A DNA stretch of 30,021 nt from positions 1-30,021 of the forward strand of contig JAEDMB010000004.1 of NCBI GenBank assembly GCA_016303235.1. The letters are read 5' to 3'. The notes below the pieces were generated by a model. That model searched no databases, was not told the origin of the DNA, and saw nothing but the letters and a program-made list of their open reading frames with translations. The stretch is from Oscillospiraceae bacterium (GTDB taxonomy: Bacteria; Bacillota; Clostridia; Oscillospirales; Ruminococcaceae). The first letter of the stretch is position 1; every line of letters starts with the position of its first letter. The position numbers and the translations under genes were made by a program. Shown in pieces: positions 1 to 7,296 of this stretch.

Positions 1-2
1 TT

Positions 3-92
3 ATCAGTGAAACAGGAGGTAATGTTATTGTGAACGTCAAGGATTCAAGAATTGCCGTTTCAAAGGAAATGGCTTGTAAAATTATAGTTTAA
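3..92 (+). CDS. FeoA-domain protein, C-terminal end only
   Basis: An open frame enters from the left edge and ends with TAA at 90-92, giving the last 29 residues of a protein. The peptide (…GGNVIVNVKDSRIAVSKEMA…) has the pattern of the last two beta strands and closing helix of the small SH3-like FeoA fold, and a complete FeoA plus FeoB follow downstream on the same strand. FeoA proteins are cytosolic partners of the ferrous-iron transporter FeoB. The start and most of the fold lie outside the window, so length cannot be judged. Two FeoA genes before one FeoB is a known arrangement in clostridia. The family call is an inference from a short peptide plus context. Confidence 0.65.
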   Translation: MSETGGNVIVNVKDSRIAVSKEMACKIIV

Positions 93-104
93 TGAGGTGA
101 TTGA

Positions 105-665
105 ATGTTAAATAATATCGGCACTCAGACGATTGAAACCGAGCATCTTATACTCCGTAAATTTTCATTTGACGATTGCAGTGATATGTTGAAATACTGG
201 GTATCTGATGAGCGTGTTCAGAAATCATACGGCGAACCGGTTTATAAAACAAAAGCTGAAGTAAAATCTCTGCTTGAAAAATATATAAACGGATATGAAA
301 GCAAAAATTTTTACCGCTGGGCAGTAACAGAAAAATCAAGCGGAATTTGTATCGGTCAGATTGCTTTTTTCCTTGTGGATATTAAAAATAATTTTTCAGA
401 AATTGAATACTGTATAGGTGTTAAATTTCAGTGCAAAGGCTATGCAACCGAGGCAACAAAAGCAGTAATAAAATATGGATTTGAAAAGGCTGGATTTCAT
501 AAAATTCAGATTTGTCACAGGTCGAATAATTTTCCTTCAAAAAGAGTAATCGAAAAATGTGGTTTTATTTATGAAGGTGCTTTAAGAGATTACTTTTATA
601 TTGACGGAAAATATTATGACAGACTCTATTATTCCATTCTTGAAAATGAATACAGAACCGATTAA
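105..665 (+). CDS. GNAT-family N-acetyltransferase (RimJ/RimL-like)
   Basis: The 186-residue product has the layout of the Acetyltransf_3 (RimJ/RimL-type) GNAT branch: an N-terminal 'TEHLILRKFSFDDC' strand-helix, a central 'EIEYCIGVKFQCKGYATEA' stretch holding the Q-x-x-G-x-A acetyl-CoA pyrophosphate loop at about residues 110-117, and the 'SNNFPSKRVIEKCGF' helix-strand typical of the fold's end. Such enzymes move an acetyl group from acetyl-CoA to an amine, either a protein N-terminus or a small molecule; the acceptor cannot be read. The ATG at 105 follows GAGGTG at 94-99. The gene sits 12 nt after one feoA and 14 nt before another, so it is probably co-transcribed with the iron genes. A functional link to iron is unproven. 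Confidence 0.85.
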   Translation: MLNNIGTQTIETEHLILRKFSFDDCSDMLKYWVSDERVQKSYGEPVYKTKAEVKSLLEKYINGYESKNFYRWAVTEKSSGICIGQIAFFLVDIKNNFSEIEYCIGVKFQCKGYATEATKAVIKYGFEKAGFHKIQICHRSNNFPSKRVIEKCGFIYEGALRDYFYIDGKYYDRLYYSILENEYRTD

Positions 666-679
666 AGGAGATTTAAACA

Positions 680-901
680 ATGCCGACACTTAAAAATGCA
701 AAGACAGGTTCAACCGTTACTGTAAGAAAAATTAACGGCACAGGAGCAGTCAAAAGAAGAATTATGGATATGGGTATCACAAAGGGAACGGAAATTTATG
801 TACGCAAAGTAGCACCTCTTGGTGACCCTATTGAGATTACAGTAAGAGGCTATGAGCTTTCTCTGAGAAAAGCTGACGCTGAAATAATTGAAACAGTTTA
901 A
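680..901 (+). CDS. feoA: FeoA, ferrous iron transport accessory protein
   Basis: The 73-residue protein matches a complete FeoA: 'GAVKRRIMDMGITKGTEIYV' followed by 'APLGDPIEITVRGYELSLRK', the standard SH3-like domain of about 75 residues. FeoA is cytosolic and is thought to interact with FeoB to support Fe(II) uptake; its exact role is unsettled. The ATG at 680 follows AAAGGAG at 664-670, and the gene starts 14 nt after the acetyltransferase gene, consistent with one operon. FeoB follows after a 48-nt gap that holds an inverted repeat. Confidence 0.93.
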   Translation: MPTLKNAKTGSTVTVRKINGTGAVKRRIMDMGITKGTEIYVRKVAPLGDPIEITVRGYELSLRKADAEIIETV

Positions 902-913
902 TTTTTACAGGCG

Positions 914-931
914 AGTTAGCTTATTCTAACT
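914..931 (+). promoter_or_regulatory. Inverted repeat between feoA and feoB
   Basis: AGTTAG (914-919) and CTAACT (926-931) are perfect inverted arms around a 6-nt centre, just before the feoB ribosome site. In RNA this is a short hairpin; in DNA it could be a metal-regulator operator, since DtxR/IdeR-type boxes contain GTTAG/CTAAC arms, although usually with a shorter centre. There is no T-run, so it is not a standard terminator. Function is inferred only. Confidence 0.35.
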
Positions 932-949
932 TCGGAAAGGATTATTGTT

Positions 950-3094
950 ATGGAAATTAAAATTGCACTTGCAGGAAATCCGAATGCAGGCAAAACAACG
1001 CTTTTTAATGCTCTTACAGGTTCAAATCAGTTTGTAGGAAACTGGCCGGGAGTTACTGTTGAGAAAAAGGAGGGCAGATTAAAAGGCAATAAAAACGTTA
1101 TTATAACTGACCTTCCGGGAATATATTCCCTTTCTCCGTATACGCTTGAAGAAGTAGTTGCAAGAAATTACCTTATAAAAGAACGTCCCGATGCAATTCT
1201 GAATATCATTGACGGCACAAATCTGGAAAGAAACCTTTATCTTACCACTCAGCTTGTTGAGCTTGGAATACCGGTTGTATGTGCGGTAAATATGATAGAT
1301 GTCGTACGTAAAAACGGCGATAAAATTAATATTGAACAGCTTTCAAGGGAGCTTGGCTGTAAGGTAGTGGAAATTTCCGCATTAAAGGGAACAGGTATAA
1401 ACGAGGCAGTAAATGAGGCTGTCAGGGTTGCAGAATCAGAAATCCCCGCAGTTCCACAGCATAGTTTTTGCGGTTGTGTTGAACATGCAATAGCACATAT
1501 TGAAGAATATGTTCTGCATGACATTCCCGAGGAACAGCAACGCTGGTATGCAATAAAGCTTTTTGAACGTGATGAAAGGATTTACGAAACACTGAATTTA
1601 TCCGCTGACAAAAAAGCACATATTGAAGCAGATATTGTTTCCGCTGAAAAGGAAATGGATGATGACAGCGAAAGTATTATCACTAATGAAAGATATATTT
1701 ACATAGGTACAATTATCAAAGACTGTCTTAAAAAGAAAAACAAAGGCGGTATGACAGTTTCCGATAAAATAGACAGTATAGTTACAAACAGATTTCTTGC
1801 TTTGCCTGTATTTGCAGTTGTAATGTTTATTGTTTATTTTGTATCAGTTACAACAGTAGGCACATGGCTTACTGACTGGACAAATGATATATTTTTTGGT
1901 GAATGGATACTTCCGAACGTTCAGAAATTCCTTGAAAATATCGGCTGTGCGGAATGGCTTACAGGACTTATAACTGACGGAATTATAGGCGGTGTGGGAG
2001 CAGTTTTAGGCTTTGTACCGCAAATGCTTGTGCTGTTTATTTTCCTTGCATTCCTTGAATCATGCGGATATATGGCAAGAATTGCGTTTGTTATGGACAG
2101 AATTTTCAGAAAATTCGGACTTTCAGGAAAATCATTCATTCCTATGCTTATCGGTACGGGGTGCGGTGTTCCTGCAATAATGGCAAGCCGTACAATAGAA
2201 AATGAACGTGACCGCAGAATGACAATTATGACTACAACATTTATTCCGTGCGGTGCAAAGCTTCCGATTATCGGACTTATAGCAGGTGCTCTTTTTGACA
2301 ATGCGGGCTGGGTTGCAACATCTGCATATTTTATTGGTATGCTGGCAATTATTGTTTCCGGAATTATGCTTAAAAAGACAAGAATGTTTTCCGGTGACCC
2401 TGCACCTTTTGTAATGGAACTTCCGGCATATCATATGCCGACTGTGGGAAATGTCCTTCGTTCAATGTGGGAAAGAGGCTGGTCATTTATTAAAAAGGCA
2501 GGAACAGTTATTCTTCTTTCAACAATTGTATTGTGGTTTATGCAGAGTTTTGGTATTGAAAACGGTTCATTTGGTATAGTTGAAAATCTGGATAATTCTG
2601 TGCTTGCAAAGATTGGCGGAGTTATTGCCCCATTGTTTGCACCTCTTGGCTGGGGTGACTGGAAATCCGCAGTCGCAACGGTTACAGGACTTATAGCAAA
2701 GGAAAACGTCGTTGCAACATTCGGAACGCTTTTCCATTTCGGTGGAGAAGTATCTGAAAACGGTGACGAAATATGGGGTTTGATGACATCAAGCTTTACA
2801 GCTCTTTCAGGATATTCATTCCTTATATTTAATCTTCTCTGCGCACCTTGCTTCGCAGCAATGGGAGCTATCAAACGTGAAATGAACAGTGCGAAGTGGA
2901 CAGCGTTTGCAATTTCATATCAGTGTCTGTTTGCTTATGCAGTATCCCTTATTGTTTATCAGTTCGGACTTCTTTTTACTGGAAATGTTAATATTACCGG
3001 ACTTTTATTTGCAGTCGTGATACTTGCATTTATGATTTATATGCTTGTACGTCCATACAATGAAAACAGGGTTCTTAAAAAAGCAAAGGTATAA
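950..3094 (+). CDS. feoB: FeoB, ferrous iron transporter with N-terminal GTPase domain
   Basis: The 714-residue protein has full FeoB architecture. The N-terminal G domain shows G1 GNPNAGKT (9-16), G3 DLPG (54-57), G4 NMID (114-117) and a G5-like SALKGTG near 145; a helical linker follows to about 270. The rest is the membrane channel, with the two Gate regions carrying the conserved Cys motifs GTGCGVPAIMASR (about 402-413) and IPCGAKLP (about 432-439), plus a later APCFAAMGA segment near 631. FeoB moves Fe(II) across the cytoplasmic membrane with GTP binding by the G domain. The ATG at 950 follows GGAAAGG. All signature motifs are intact and the length is normal. It is followed after 12 nt by a FeoB-associated Cys-rich protein. 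Confidence 0.97.
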   Translation: MEIKIALAGNPNAGKTTLFNALTGSNQFVGNWPGVTVEKKEGRLKGNKNVIITDLPGIYSLSPYTLEEVVARNYLIKERPDAILNIIDGTNLERNLYLTTQLVELGIPVVCAVNMIDVVRKNGDKINIEQLSRELGCKVVEISALKGTGINEAVNEAVRVAESEIPAVPQHSFCGCVEHAIAHIEEYVLHDIPEEQQRWYAIKLFERDERIYETLNLSADKKAHIEADIVSAEKEMDDDSESIITNERYIYIGTIIKDCLKKKNKGGMTVSDKIDSIVTNRFLALPVFAVVMFIVYFVSVTTVGTWLTDWTNDIFFGEWILPNVQKFLENIGCAEWLTGLITDGIIGGVGAVLGFVPQMLVLFIFLAFLESCGYMARIAFVMDRIFRKFGLSGKSFIPMLIGTGCGVPAIMASRTIENERDRRMTIMTTTFIPCGAKLPIIGLIAGALFDNAGWVATSAYFIGMLAIIVSGIMLKKTRMFSGDPAPFVMELPAYHMPTVGNVLRSMWERGWSFIKKAGTVILLSTIVLWFMQSFGIENGSFGIVENLDNSVLAKIGGVIAPLFAPLGWGDWKSAVATVTGLIAKENVVATFGTLFHFGGEVSENGDEIWGLMTSSFTALSGYSFLIFNLLCAPCFAAMGAIKREMNSAKWTAFAISYQCLFAYAVSLIVYQFGLLFTGNVNITGLLFAVVILAFMIYMLVRPYNENRVLKKAKV

Positions 3095-3106
3095 GGAGGA
3101 TTTACA

Positions 3107-3304
3107 ATGGCAACAATTATTGTCGGAATGTCAGTTGCATTTATTGTTTTTCTTATCATAAGAAAGCTTTATAAGGATAAAAAATCCGGAAAGTCAGCTT
3201 GTGGCTGTAAATGTCAGGGCTGTCCTAATTCGCAGATTTGCCACTGCAATTTGTGCAAAGAGTATGACGGTGATTATACAAAAATATGCATTTCAGAAAA
3301 ATGA
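3107..3304 (+). CDS. FeoB-associated Cys-rich membrane protein
   Basis: This 65-residue protein has one N-terminal membrane segment (about residues 3-18), a basic stretch (RKLYKDKKSGK) and a Cys-rich tail, ACGCKCQGCPNSQICH followed by CNLC. That is the layout of the FeoB_associated family (virus-attachment p12-like name in some databases), found after feoB in many anaerobic Firmicutes. The Cys cluster could bind Fe(II) or another metal at the membrane face; this is inference, as no role has been established for the family. The start follows a strong AAGGAGG at 3093-3099. It is the last gene of the Feo operon; I see no clear terminator before the next promoter at 3329. Confidence 0.85.
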   Translation: MATIIVGMSVAFIVFLIIRKLYKDKKSGKSACGCKCQGCPNSQICHCNLCKEYDGDYTKICISEK

Positions 3305-3328
3305 TATTTATGTTGTTTCAGAAAAGGC

Positions 3329-3357
3329 TTGACAAATGCGAAAATTCATGTTAGAAT
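3329..3357 (+). promoter_or_regulatory. Sigma-A promoter of the tetR gene
   Basis: TTGACA at 3329-3334 and TAGAAT at 3352-3357 are separated by exactly 17 bp, an almost ideal housekeeping promoter. The -10 element lies inside the left arm of the palindrome at 3351-3386, so a protein bound there would block RNA polymerase. Confidence 0.85.
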
Positions 3358-3386
3358 AACATTGTTACGTAACAATGTTATTCTAA
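3351..3386. promoter_or_regulatory. 36-bp perfect palindrome, probable TetR operator
   Basis: TTAGAATAACATTGTTAC (3351-3368) is followed with no spacer by its exact reverse complement (3369-3386). It covers the -10 box and presumed start point of the tetR promoter and ends 12 bp before the ATG. TetR-family repressors bind palindromes in their own promoters, so self-repression is the natural reading. The core GTTACGTAAC is centred at 3368/3369. Confidence 0.8.
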
Positions 3387-3398
3387 TGAGGTGAGAGC

Positions 3399-4019
3399 AT
3401 GGGAACTGACCGTGCAACCAAAGAAAAGTTGCTTGCCAGTGCAAAATCAGAGTTTATGGAAAAGGGATACGCCAAGGCATCTTTGCGTAAAATCTGTGCT
3501 GATGCTGGTGTAACTACAGGTGCTTTGTATTTCTTTTTCAAGGGCAAAGAGGACTTGTTCCGCTCAATTGTGGAAAATCCTCTCCAGGAACTGTTAGAAA
3601 TAATGAAGACACATTTTGCAGAGGATGCACAGTTTTTATCTGCATCAAATGTATATTCCCATACAGCCGGAGACCATAAGGAATTGGTACAGATTTTGAT
3701 ACATCATCTCTATACAAACCGAAATGCTTTTCTTCTGCTCCTGACGAAATCGCAGGGAACGGCATTTGAGAATTGTGTAGATGAGATTGCAGATAAGATG
3801 GAACGAAGCTATCGGTCTATGGCAGAAAAAACTTTGGGAATACAAATCAACTCATATATGCTCCACTGGATGACATATATGAATATTGATACTTTTATTC
3901 ATCTGCTGACACATGAACCTGATGAGCAAAGGGCATTGAATCACATGTGCAGAATTATGGATTATCTAATCAAAGGCTGGCTGGAGTTGGTTCTGACTCC
4001 GGAAACGGCATATAACTAA
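3399..4019 (+). CDS. TetR/AcrR-family transcriptional regulator
   Basis: The 206-residue protein starts with a clear TetR DNA-binding domain: 'KEKLLASAKSEFMEKGY' (helix 1), 'ASLRKICADAGVTTGALYFFFKGKEDLF' (helix-turn-helix, about residues 27-54). The remaining 150 residues are helical and variable, as expected for the ligand-binding and dimer part; the ligand cannot be predicted. The ATG at 3399 follows GAGGTGAG. The gene lies behind a promoter overlapped by a large palindrome and immediately before an ABC exporter pair that has a similar inverted repeat upstream. The simplest model is a repressor of itself and the exporter, relieved by a toxic compound or peptide. Confidence 0.93.
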   Translation: MGTDRATKEKLLASAKSEFMEKGYAKASLRKICADAGVTTGALYFFFKGKEDLFRSIVENPLQELLEIMKTHFAEDAQFLSASNVYSHTAGDHKELVQILIHHLYTNRNAFLLLLTKSQGTAFENCVDEIADKMERSYRSMAEKTLGIQINSYMLHWMTYMNIDTFIHLLTHEPDEQRALNHMCRIMDYLIKGWLELVLTPETAYN

Positions 4020-4024
4020 AGGCT

Positions 4025-4054
4025 AAAAAATGCTGTACTAAAGTACGGCATTTT
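4025..4054 (+). terminator. Intrinsic terminator after tetR
   Basis: AAAAAA precedes the stem TGCTGTAC (4031-4038), loop TAAA, GTACGGCA (4043-4050), then TTTT. The 8-bp stem has one U-G pair, extended by A-U pairs. It would separate tetR transcription from the ABC genes, so these probably have their own start. Confidence 0.7.
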
Positions 4055-4056
4055 AT

Positions 4057-4080
4057 ATAACATCAGCATAACGATGTTAT
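4057..4080. promoter_or_regulatory. Second inverted repeat, likely operator of the ABC exporter
   Basis: ATAACATC (4057-4064) and GATGTTAT (4073-4080) are perfect arms around 8 bp. The outer part (ATAACAT…ATGTTAT) is the same as in the tetR palindrome, but the whole is 24 bp rather than 26 bp across those arms. It lies 31 bp before the ATPase gene. Binding by the same TetR protein is inferred from this similarity. Confidence 0.55.
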
Positions 4081-4111
4081 GTTTTGAAAAATAAGACAGG
4101 GAGGTAAATTT

Positions 4112-4810
4112 ATGTTTCTTGAAATCAGCGGGATAAAAAAGCATTTCGGCGAGGGTGAAAGCCGTGTGGAGGTTCTGAAAGGAATTGATGCAGAAATCGA
4201 AAAAGGGGAAATTTGTGTGCTTCTGGGGCCGTCCGGTTCTGGAAAATCCACGTTGCTTAATATTATCGGCGGTATTGACAGTGCCGACAGCGGATATATT
4301 CAGATTAATGGTGAAAAAATTGAGGATATGAACGAAAAAGCTCTGACACTTTACCGCAGAAAGCATCTGGGATACATACTTCAGATGTATAACCTGATTC
4401 CGAATCTGAATATCAAGGAAAATGTGGAAGTAGGTGCGTATCTGAGCGACAATCCTCTTGATACAGATGGACTTCTGAAAACACTCGGACTTTATGAACA
4501 CAGGCACAAACTGCCAAATCAGCTTTCCGGAGGTCAGCAACAGAGAACGGCAATCGGACGTGCAATTGTCAAGAATCCGGATATTCTTCTTTGTGATGAG
4601 CCTACAGGTGCATTGGACTATCACACCTCAAAAGAAATTTTAAAGCTTATTGAGGACGTAAACCGCAAATATGGAAATACAGTGGTAATGGTAACTCACA
4701 ACGATGCTATTAAAAATATGGCAGACAGAGTAATAAAGCTGCGTGACGGTGTTATTCAGAAGAATTATAAGAATAAAACGAAAACACCTGCGGAAGCACT
4801 TGACTGGTAA
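4112..4810 (+). CDS. ABC transporter ATP-binding protein (MacB/LolD type)
   Basis: The 232-residue ATPase carries Walker A GPSGSGKST (about 43-51), a Q-loop region near 'LGYILQMYNLIPNLN' (about 90-104), signature LSGGQQQR (about 138-145), Walker B ILLCDEPTGALD (about 157-168) and the H-loop VTHND (about 194). The pattern 'EPTGALD' and the length are typical of the MacB/LolD/FtsE group that works with FtsX-type permeases in exporting peptides or antibiotics. It is followed after 12 nt by such a permease. The start follows GGGAGGT at 4100-4106. Regulation by the upstream TetR is suggested by the inverted repeat at 4057-4080. All catalytic motifs are present. Confidence 0.95.
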   Translation: MFLEISGIKKHFGEGESRVEVLKGIDAEIEKGEICVLLGPSGSGKSTLLNIIGGIDSADSGYIQINGEKIEDMNEKALTLYRRKHLGYILQMYNLIPNLNIKENVEVGAYLSDNPLDTDGLLKTLGLYEHRHKLPNQLSGGQQQRTAIGRAIVKNPDILLCDEPTGALDYHTSKEILKLIEDVNRKYGNTVVMVTHNDAIKNMADRVIKLRDGVIQKNYKNKTKTPAEALDW

Positions 4811-4822
4811 GGAGAATATGAA

Positions 4823-7078
4823 ATGAAAAATCCTCTTAACAAAAGAATATTCCGTGAGATAAAAGCTGAAGCCGGAAAATATATTGTTATTTTTCTGTTT
4901 ATGACTGCTTTAATTGCAATTGTTTCGGGATTTCTTATTGCGGACGAAAGCCTGAAAACTGCTTATGACCAGAGTTTTGAGAAATATAATATTGAGGACG
5001 GAAATTTTGAACTTGCTGAAAAGGCAGACAGCAATACAATCAAAAATATTGAAAATGAAGCTGTTAGCATTTTTGAAAATTTTTATGTGGAAGAAAATAC
5101 AGATGATTTTGACAGTACACTGCGTATTTTTACAGACAGAAAAGATGTAAATAAGGTTTGCCTGTTAAGCGGTGAAATGCCGGAATCGGAAAATGAAATC
5201 GTTCTGGACAGACTTTATGCTAAAAACAATGATTTAGCTGTCGGAGACAGCTTAAATGTGGCAGGAAAATCGCTGAAAATTTCAGGAATTGTCGCCTTGC
5301 CGGATTATTCTGCGTTGTTTCAGAAAAATACTGATTTCATGTTTGACAGTATAAAATTCGGCGTAGCAGTTATGACTGAAAAAGGTTTTCAGACAATGGG
5401 GGATAAACATATCCATTACAGCTATTCATGGAAATATGACACACCCCCCTCGGATTCCAATGGAAAAGAGGCAAAGGACATGGCTCAGGATTTCATGGAA
5501 TCTTTAAGTACAAAAGCCATTCTGACCAGCTTTATCCCTCGCTGTTCGTCCAATGCTATTAATTTTGCAGGAGATGATATGGGTGGAGACAGGGTAATGA
5601 TTCTGACTATGATGTATATTCTTATTGTGATTATTGCCTTTGTTTTTGCAATTACGACAAACAACACTATAAATCGCGAATCAAATGTTATCGGAACGCT
5701 GAGAGCTTCGGGTTATGCAAAGTCGGAGCTGATACGCCACTATATGGCTGCACCTGTAATTGTGCTTCTGATTTCCGCTGTGGTTGGAAATGTGCTGGGC
5801 TATACGCTTTTCAAAAATATCATGGCTAATCAGTATCTGGGCAGTTACAGTCTGGTTTCATACAAAACCTTATGGAATGCAACAGCATTTATTGAAACTA
5901 CAATAATACCAATTGCAATAATGATGCTGATAAATTTTGTAATGCTGGCGAGAATGTTAAGTCTTTCCCCTCTGAAATTTATCCGCCGTGACCTGAAAAG
6001 GCATCAGAAGAAAAAGGCTTTTAAGCTGAATACCAAAATCGGAATTATGAGTCGTTTCAAGCTAAGAGTAATTTTTCAGAATATACCTAATTATATCACT
6101 ATTTTTGTTGGTGTACTGTTTGCAGGATTTATCCTTGTTTTCGGAACTATGTTTAAACCGCTTCTTGACTATGTCGAGGAAGAAACAATTTCAAATATGA
6201 TTGCATCACATCAGTATATTCTGAAAATGCCGTCAGAAACTGAAACTGCGGACGCTGAAAAATATTGTATCGGCAGTCTGAAAACAACCGGAGATGATTT
6301 CACTGAAAATATATCAGTATATGGTATATCGGACAACAGTAAGTATATTAATGCTGATTTCAGCGGTGAAAAAGTGTATATTTCAAGTGCATATTCTGAT
6401 AAATATGGTCTGGAAAATGGTGATTCTATCACACTGAAAGAGGAATTCGGCGATAAGGAATATATTCTTGATGTGGACGGCATTTATGAAAATCCTACGA
6501 CTATTGCCATATTTGTCGACAGGGAGCATTTCAATAAAATATTTGAGAAAGAAAGTGATTATTACAGCGGTTACTTATCAGACAAGGGCATTGAGGACAT
6601 TGACGAAAGTCTGATTGCATCTGAAATTACCAGAGACGATTATACAAAATCCTCACGACAGCTCAGACAATCCATGGGAAGTATGATGAGTATATTCTGG
6701 GTGCTTGGCATGGCAGTATTCATGCTTGTGATTTATCTGCTTGCGAAAATTATCATAGAAAAAAATTCGCAGTCCATTTCAATTGCAAAGATACTCGGAT
6801 ATGAAAAGCGTGAAATCAACCGGATATATATCCACACTACTACCATAGTTACAATCATTTCGCTGATTGCTGTTCTGCCGATTATTCACTTACTTTTAAA
6901 CTGGGTATGGCATACAATGATGGCAGAATATACAGGCTGGATTCCGTGTGTCGTACAGATAAGTACATATTGTAAGGTCGTTGTGACAGGTATTATTACT
7001 TATGCTGTTGTTGCAGTACTGCTTATGCGACAGACTAATAAAATTCCTCTGTCTGATGCTCTTAAAAATGTAGAATGA
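4823..7078 (+). CDS. ABC transporter permease with two FtsX domains
   Basis: The 751-residue membrane protein has about eight hydrophobic segments: near residues 19-39, 259-281, 308-331, 357-380, 424-446, 620-645, 668-696 and 716-736. Two large extracellular domains lie between the first and second (about 40-258) and between the fifth and sixth (about 447-619). The triplets 2-4 and 6-8 are two FtsX-type permease domains. This duplicated layout of about 750-850 residues is common for Firmicute exporters of peptides, lipids or antimicrobials. Motifs such as 'IGTLRASGYAKSELIRHY' and 'ISIAKILGYEKREINRIY' are the usual cytosolic coupling loops after the first helix of each triplet. It pairs with the ATPase just upstream. 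The substrate is unknown. Confidence 0.93.
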   Translation: MKNPLNKRIFREIKAEAGKYIVIFLFMTALIAIVSGFLIADESLKTAYDQSFEKYNIEDGNFELAEKADSNTIKNIENEAVSIFENFYVEENTDDFDSTLRIFTDRKDVNKVCLLSGEMPESENEIVLDRLYAKNNDLAVGDSLNVAGKSLKISGIVALPDYSALFQKNTDFMFDSIKFGVAVMTEKGFQTMGDKHIHYSYSWKYDTPPSDSNGKEAKDMAQDFMESLSTKAILTSFIPRCSSNAINFAGDDMGGDRVMILTMMYILIVIIAFVFAITTNNTINRESNVIGTLRASGYAKSELIRHYMAAPVIVLLISAVVGNVLGYTLFKNIMANQYLGSYSLVSYKTLWNATAFIETTIIPIAIMMLINFVMLARMLSLSPLKFIRRDLKRHQKKKAFKLNTKIGIMSRFKLRVIFQNIPNYITIFVGVLFAGFILVFGTMFKPLLDYVEEETISNMIASHQYILKMPSETETADAEKYCIGSLKTTGDDFTENISVYGISDNSKYINADFSGEKVYISSAYSDKYGLENGDSITLKEEFGDKEYILDVDGIYENPTTIAIFVDREHFNKIFEKESDYYSGYLSDKGIEDIDESLIASEITRDDYTKSSRQLRQSMGSMMSIFWVLGMAVFMLVIYLLAKIIIEKNSQSISIAKILGYEKREINRIYIHTTTIVTIISLIAVLPIIHLLLNWVWHTMMAEYTGWIPCVVQISTYCKVVVTGIITYAVVAVLLMRQTNKIPLSDALKNVE

Positions 7079-7227
7079 GCGAAATTAAAAATAATTTTGA
7101 CTATATACTATGATGAATTGTGCCAGGTCTGTGATTCGGCACATACAGAAAAACTACTTCTTATGCATATTCAAAAAATTTTATAGAAAAATTCGTGTGA
7201 TTGCCCTGGGATTTGACCAATACTCTA

Positions 7228-7256
7228 TTGACATTCGTTTTAATTTGTGTTATACT
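7228..7256 (+). promoter_or_regulatory. Sigma-A promoter before the PLP-enzyme gene
   Basis: TTGACA (7228-7233), 17-bp spacer, TATACT (7251-7256). The start point should fall near 7263, within the imperfect inverted repeat at 7259-7278. The rest of the 218-bp gap 7079-7296 shows no gene I can support. Confidence 0.85.
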
Positions 7257-7258
7257 AT

Positions 7259-7278
7259 ACTAAATCAATAGGTTTAAT
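7259..7278. promoter_or_regulatory. Imperfect inverted repeat at the transcription start
   Basis: ACTAAATC (7259-7266), AATA, GGTTTAAT (7271-7278); six of eight arm positions pair. Its place just after the -10 box suits a repressor such as the Rrf2-type sulfur regulators (CymR) that control transsulfuration genes in Firmicutes, but the match to any consensus is not established. Confidence 0.3.
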
Positions 7279-7296
7279 AGTAAAGGAGAGAGTATT

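Noticed and set aside
4016..4624. A 202-codon frame antisense to the ABC ATPase
   Set aside because: It runs opposite Walker A and the signature motif and has no promoter or ribosome site.
7112..7138. TGTGCC / GGCACA inverted repeat after the exporter permease gene, considered as a terminator
   Set aside because: Only 6 bp with a long loop and no T-run.
7097..7186. A 29-codon frame from TTG 7097 with a CxxC (YYDELCQVC), like the start of a thiol-disulfide protein
   Set aside because: It is too short, has no ribosome site, and the following sequence does not continue the fold in any frame; at most a decayed scrap.
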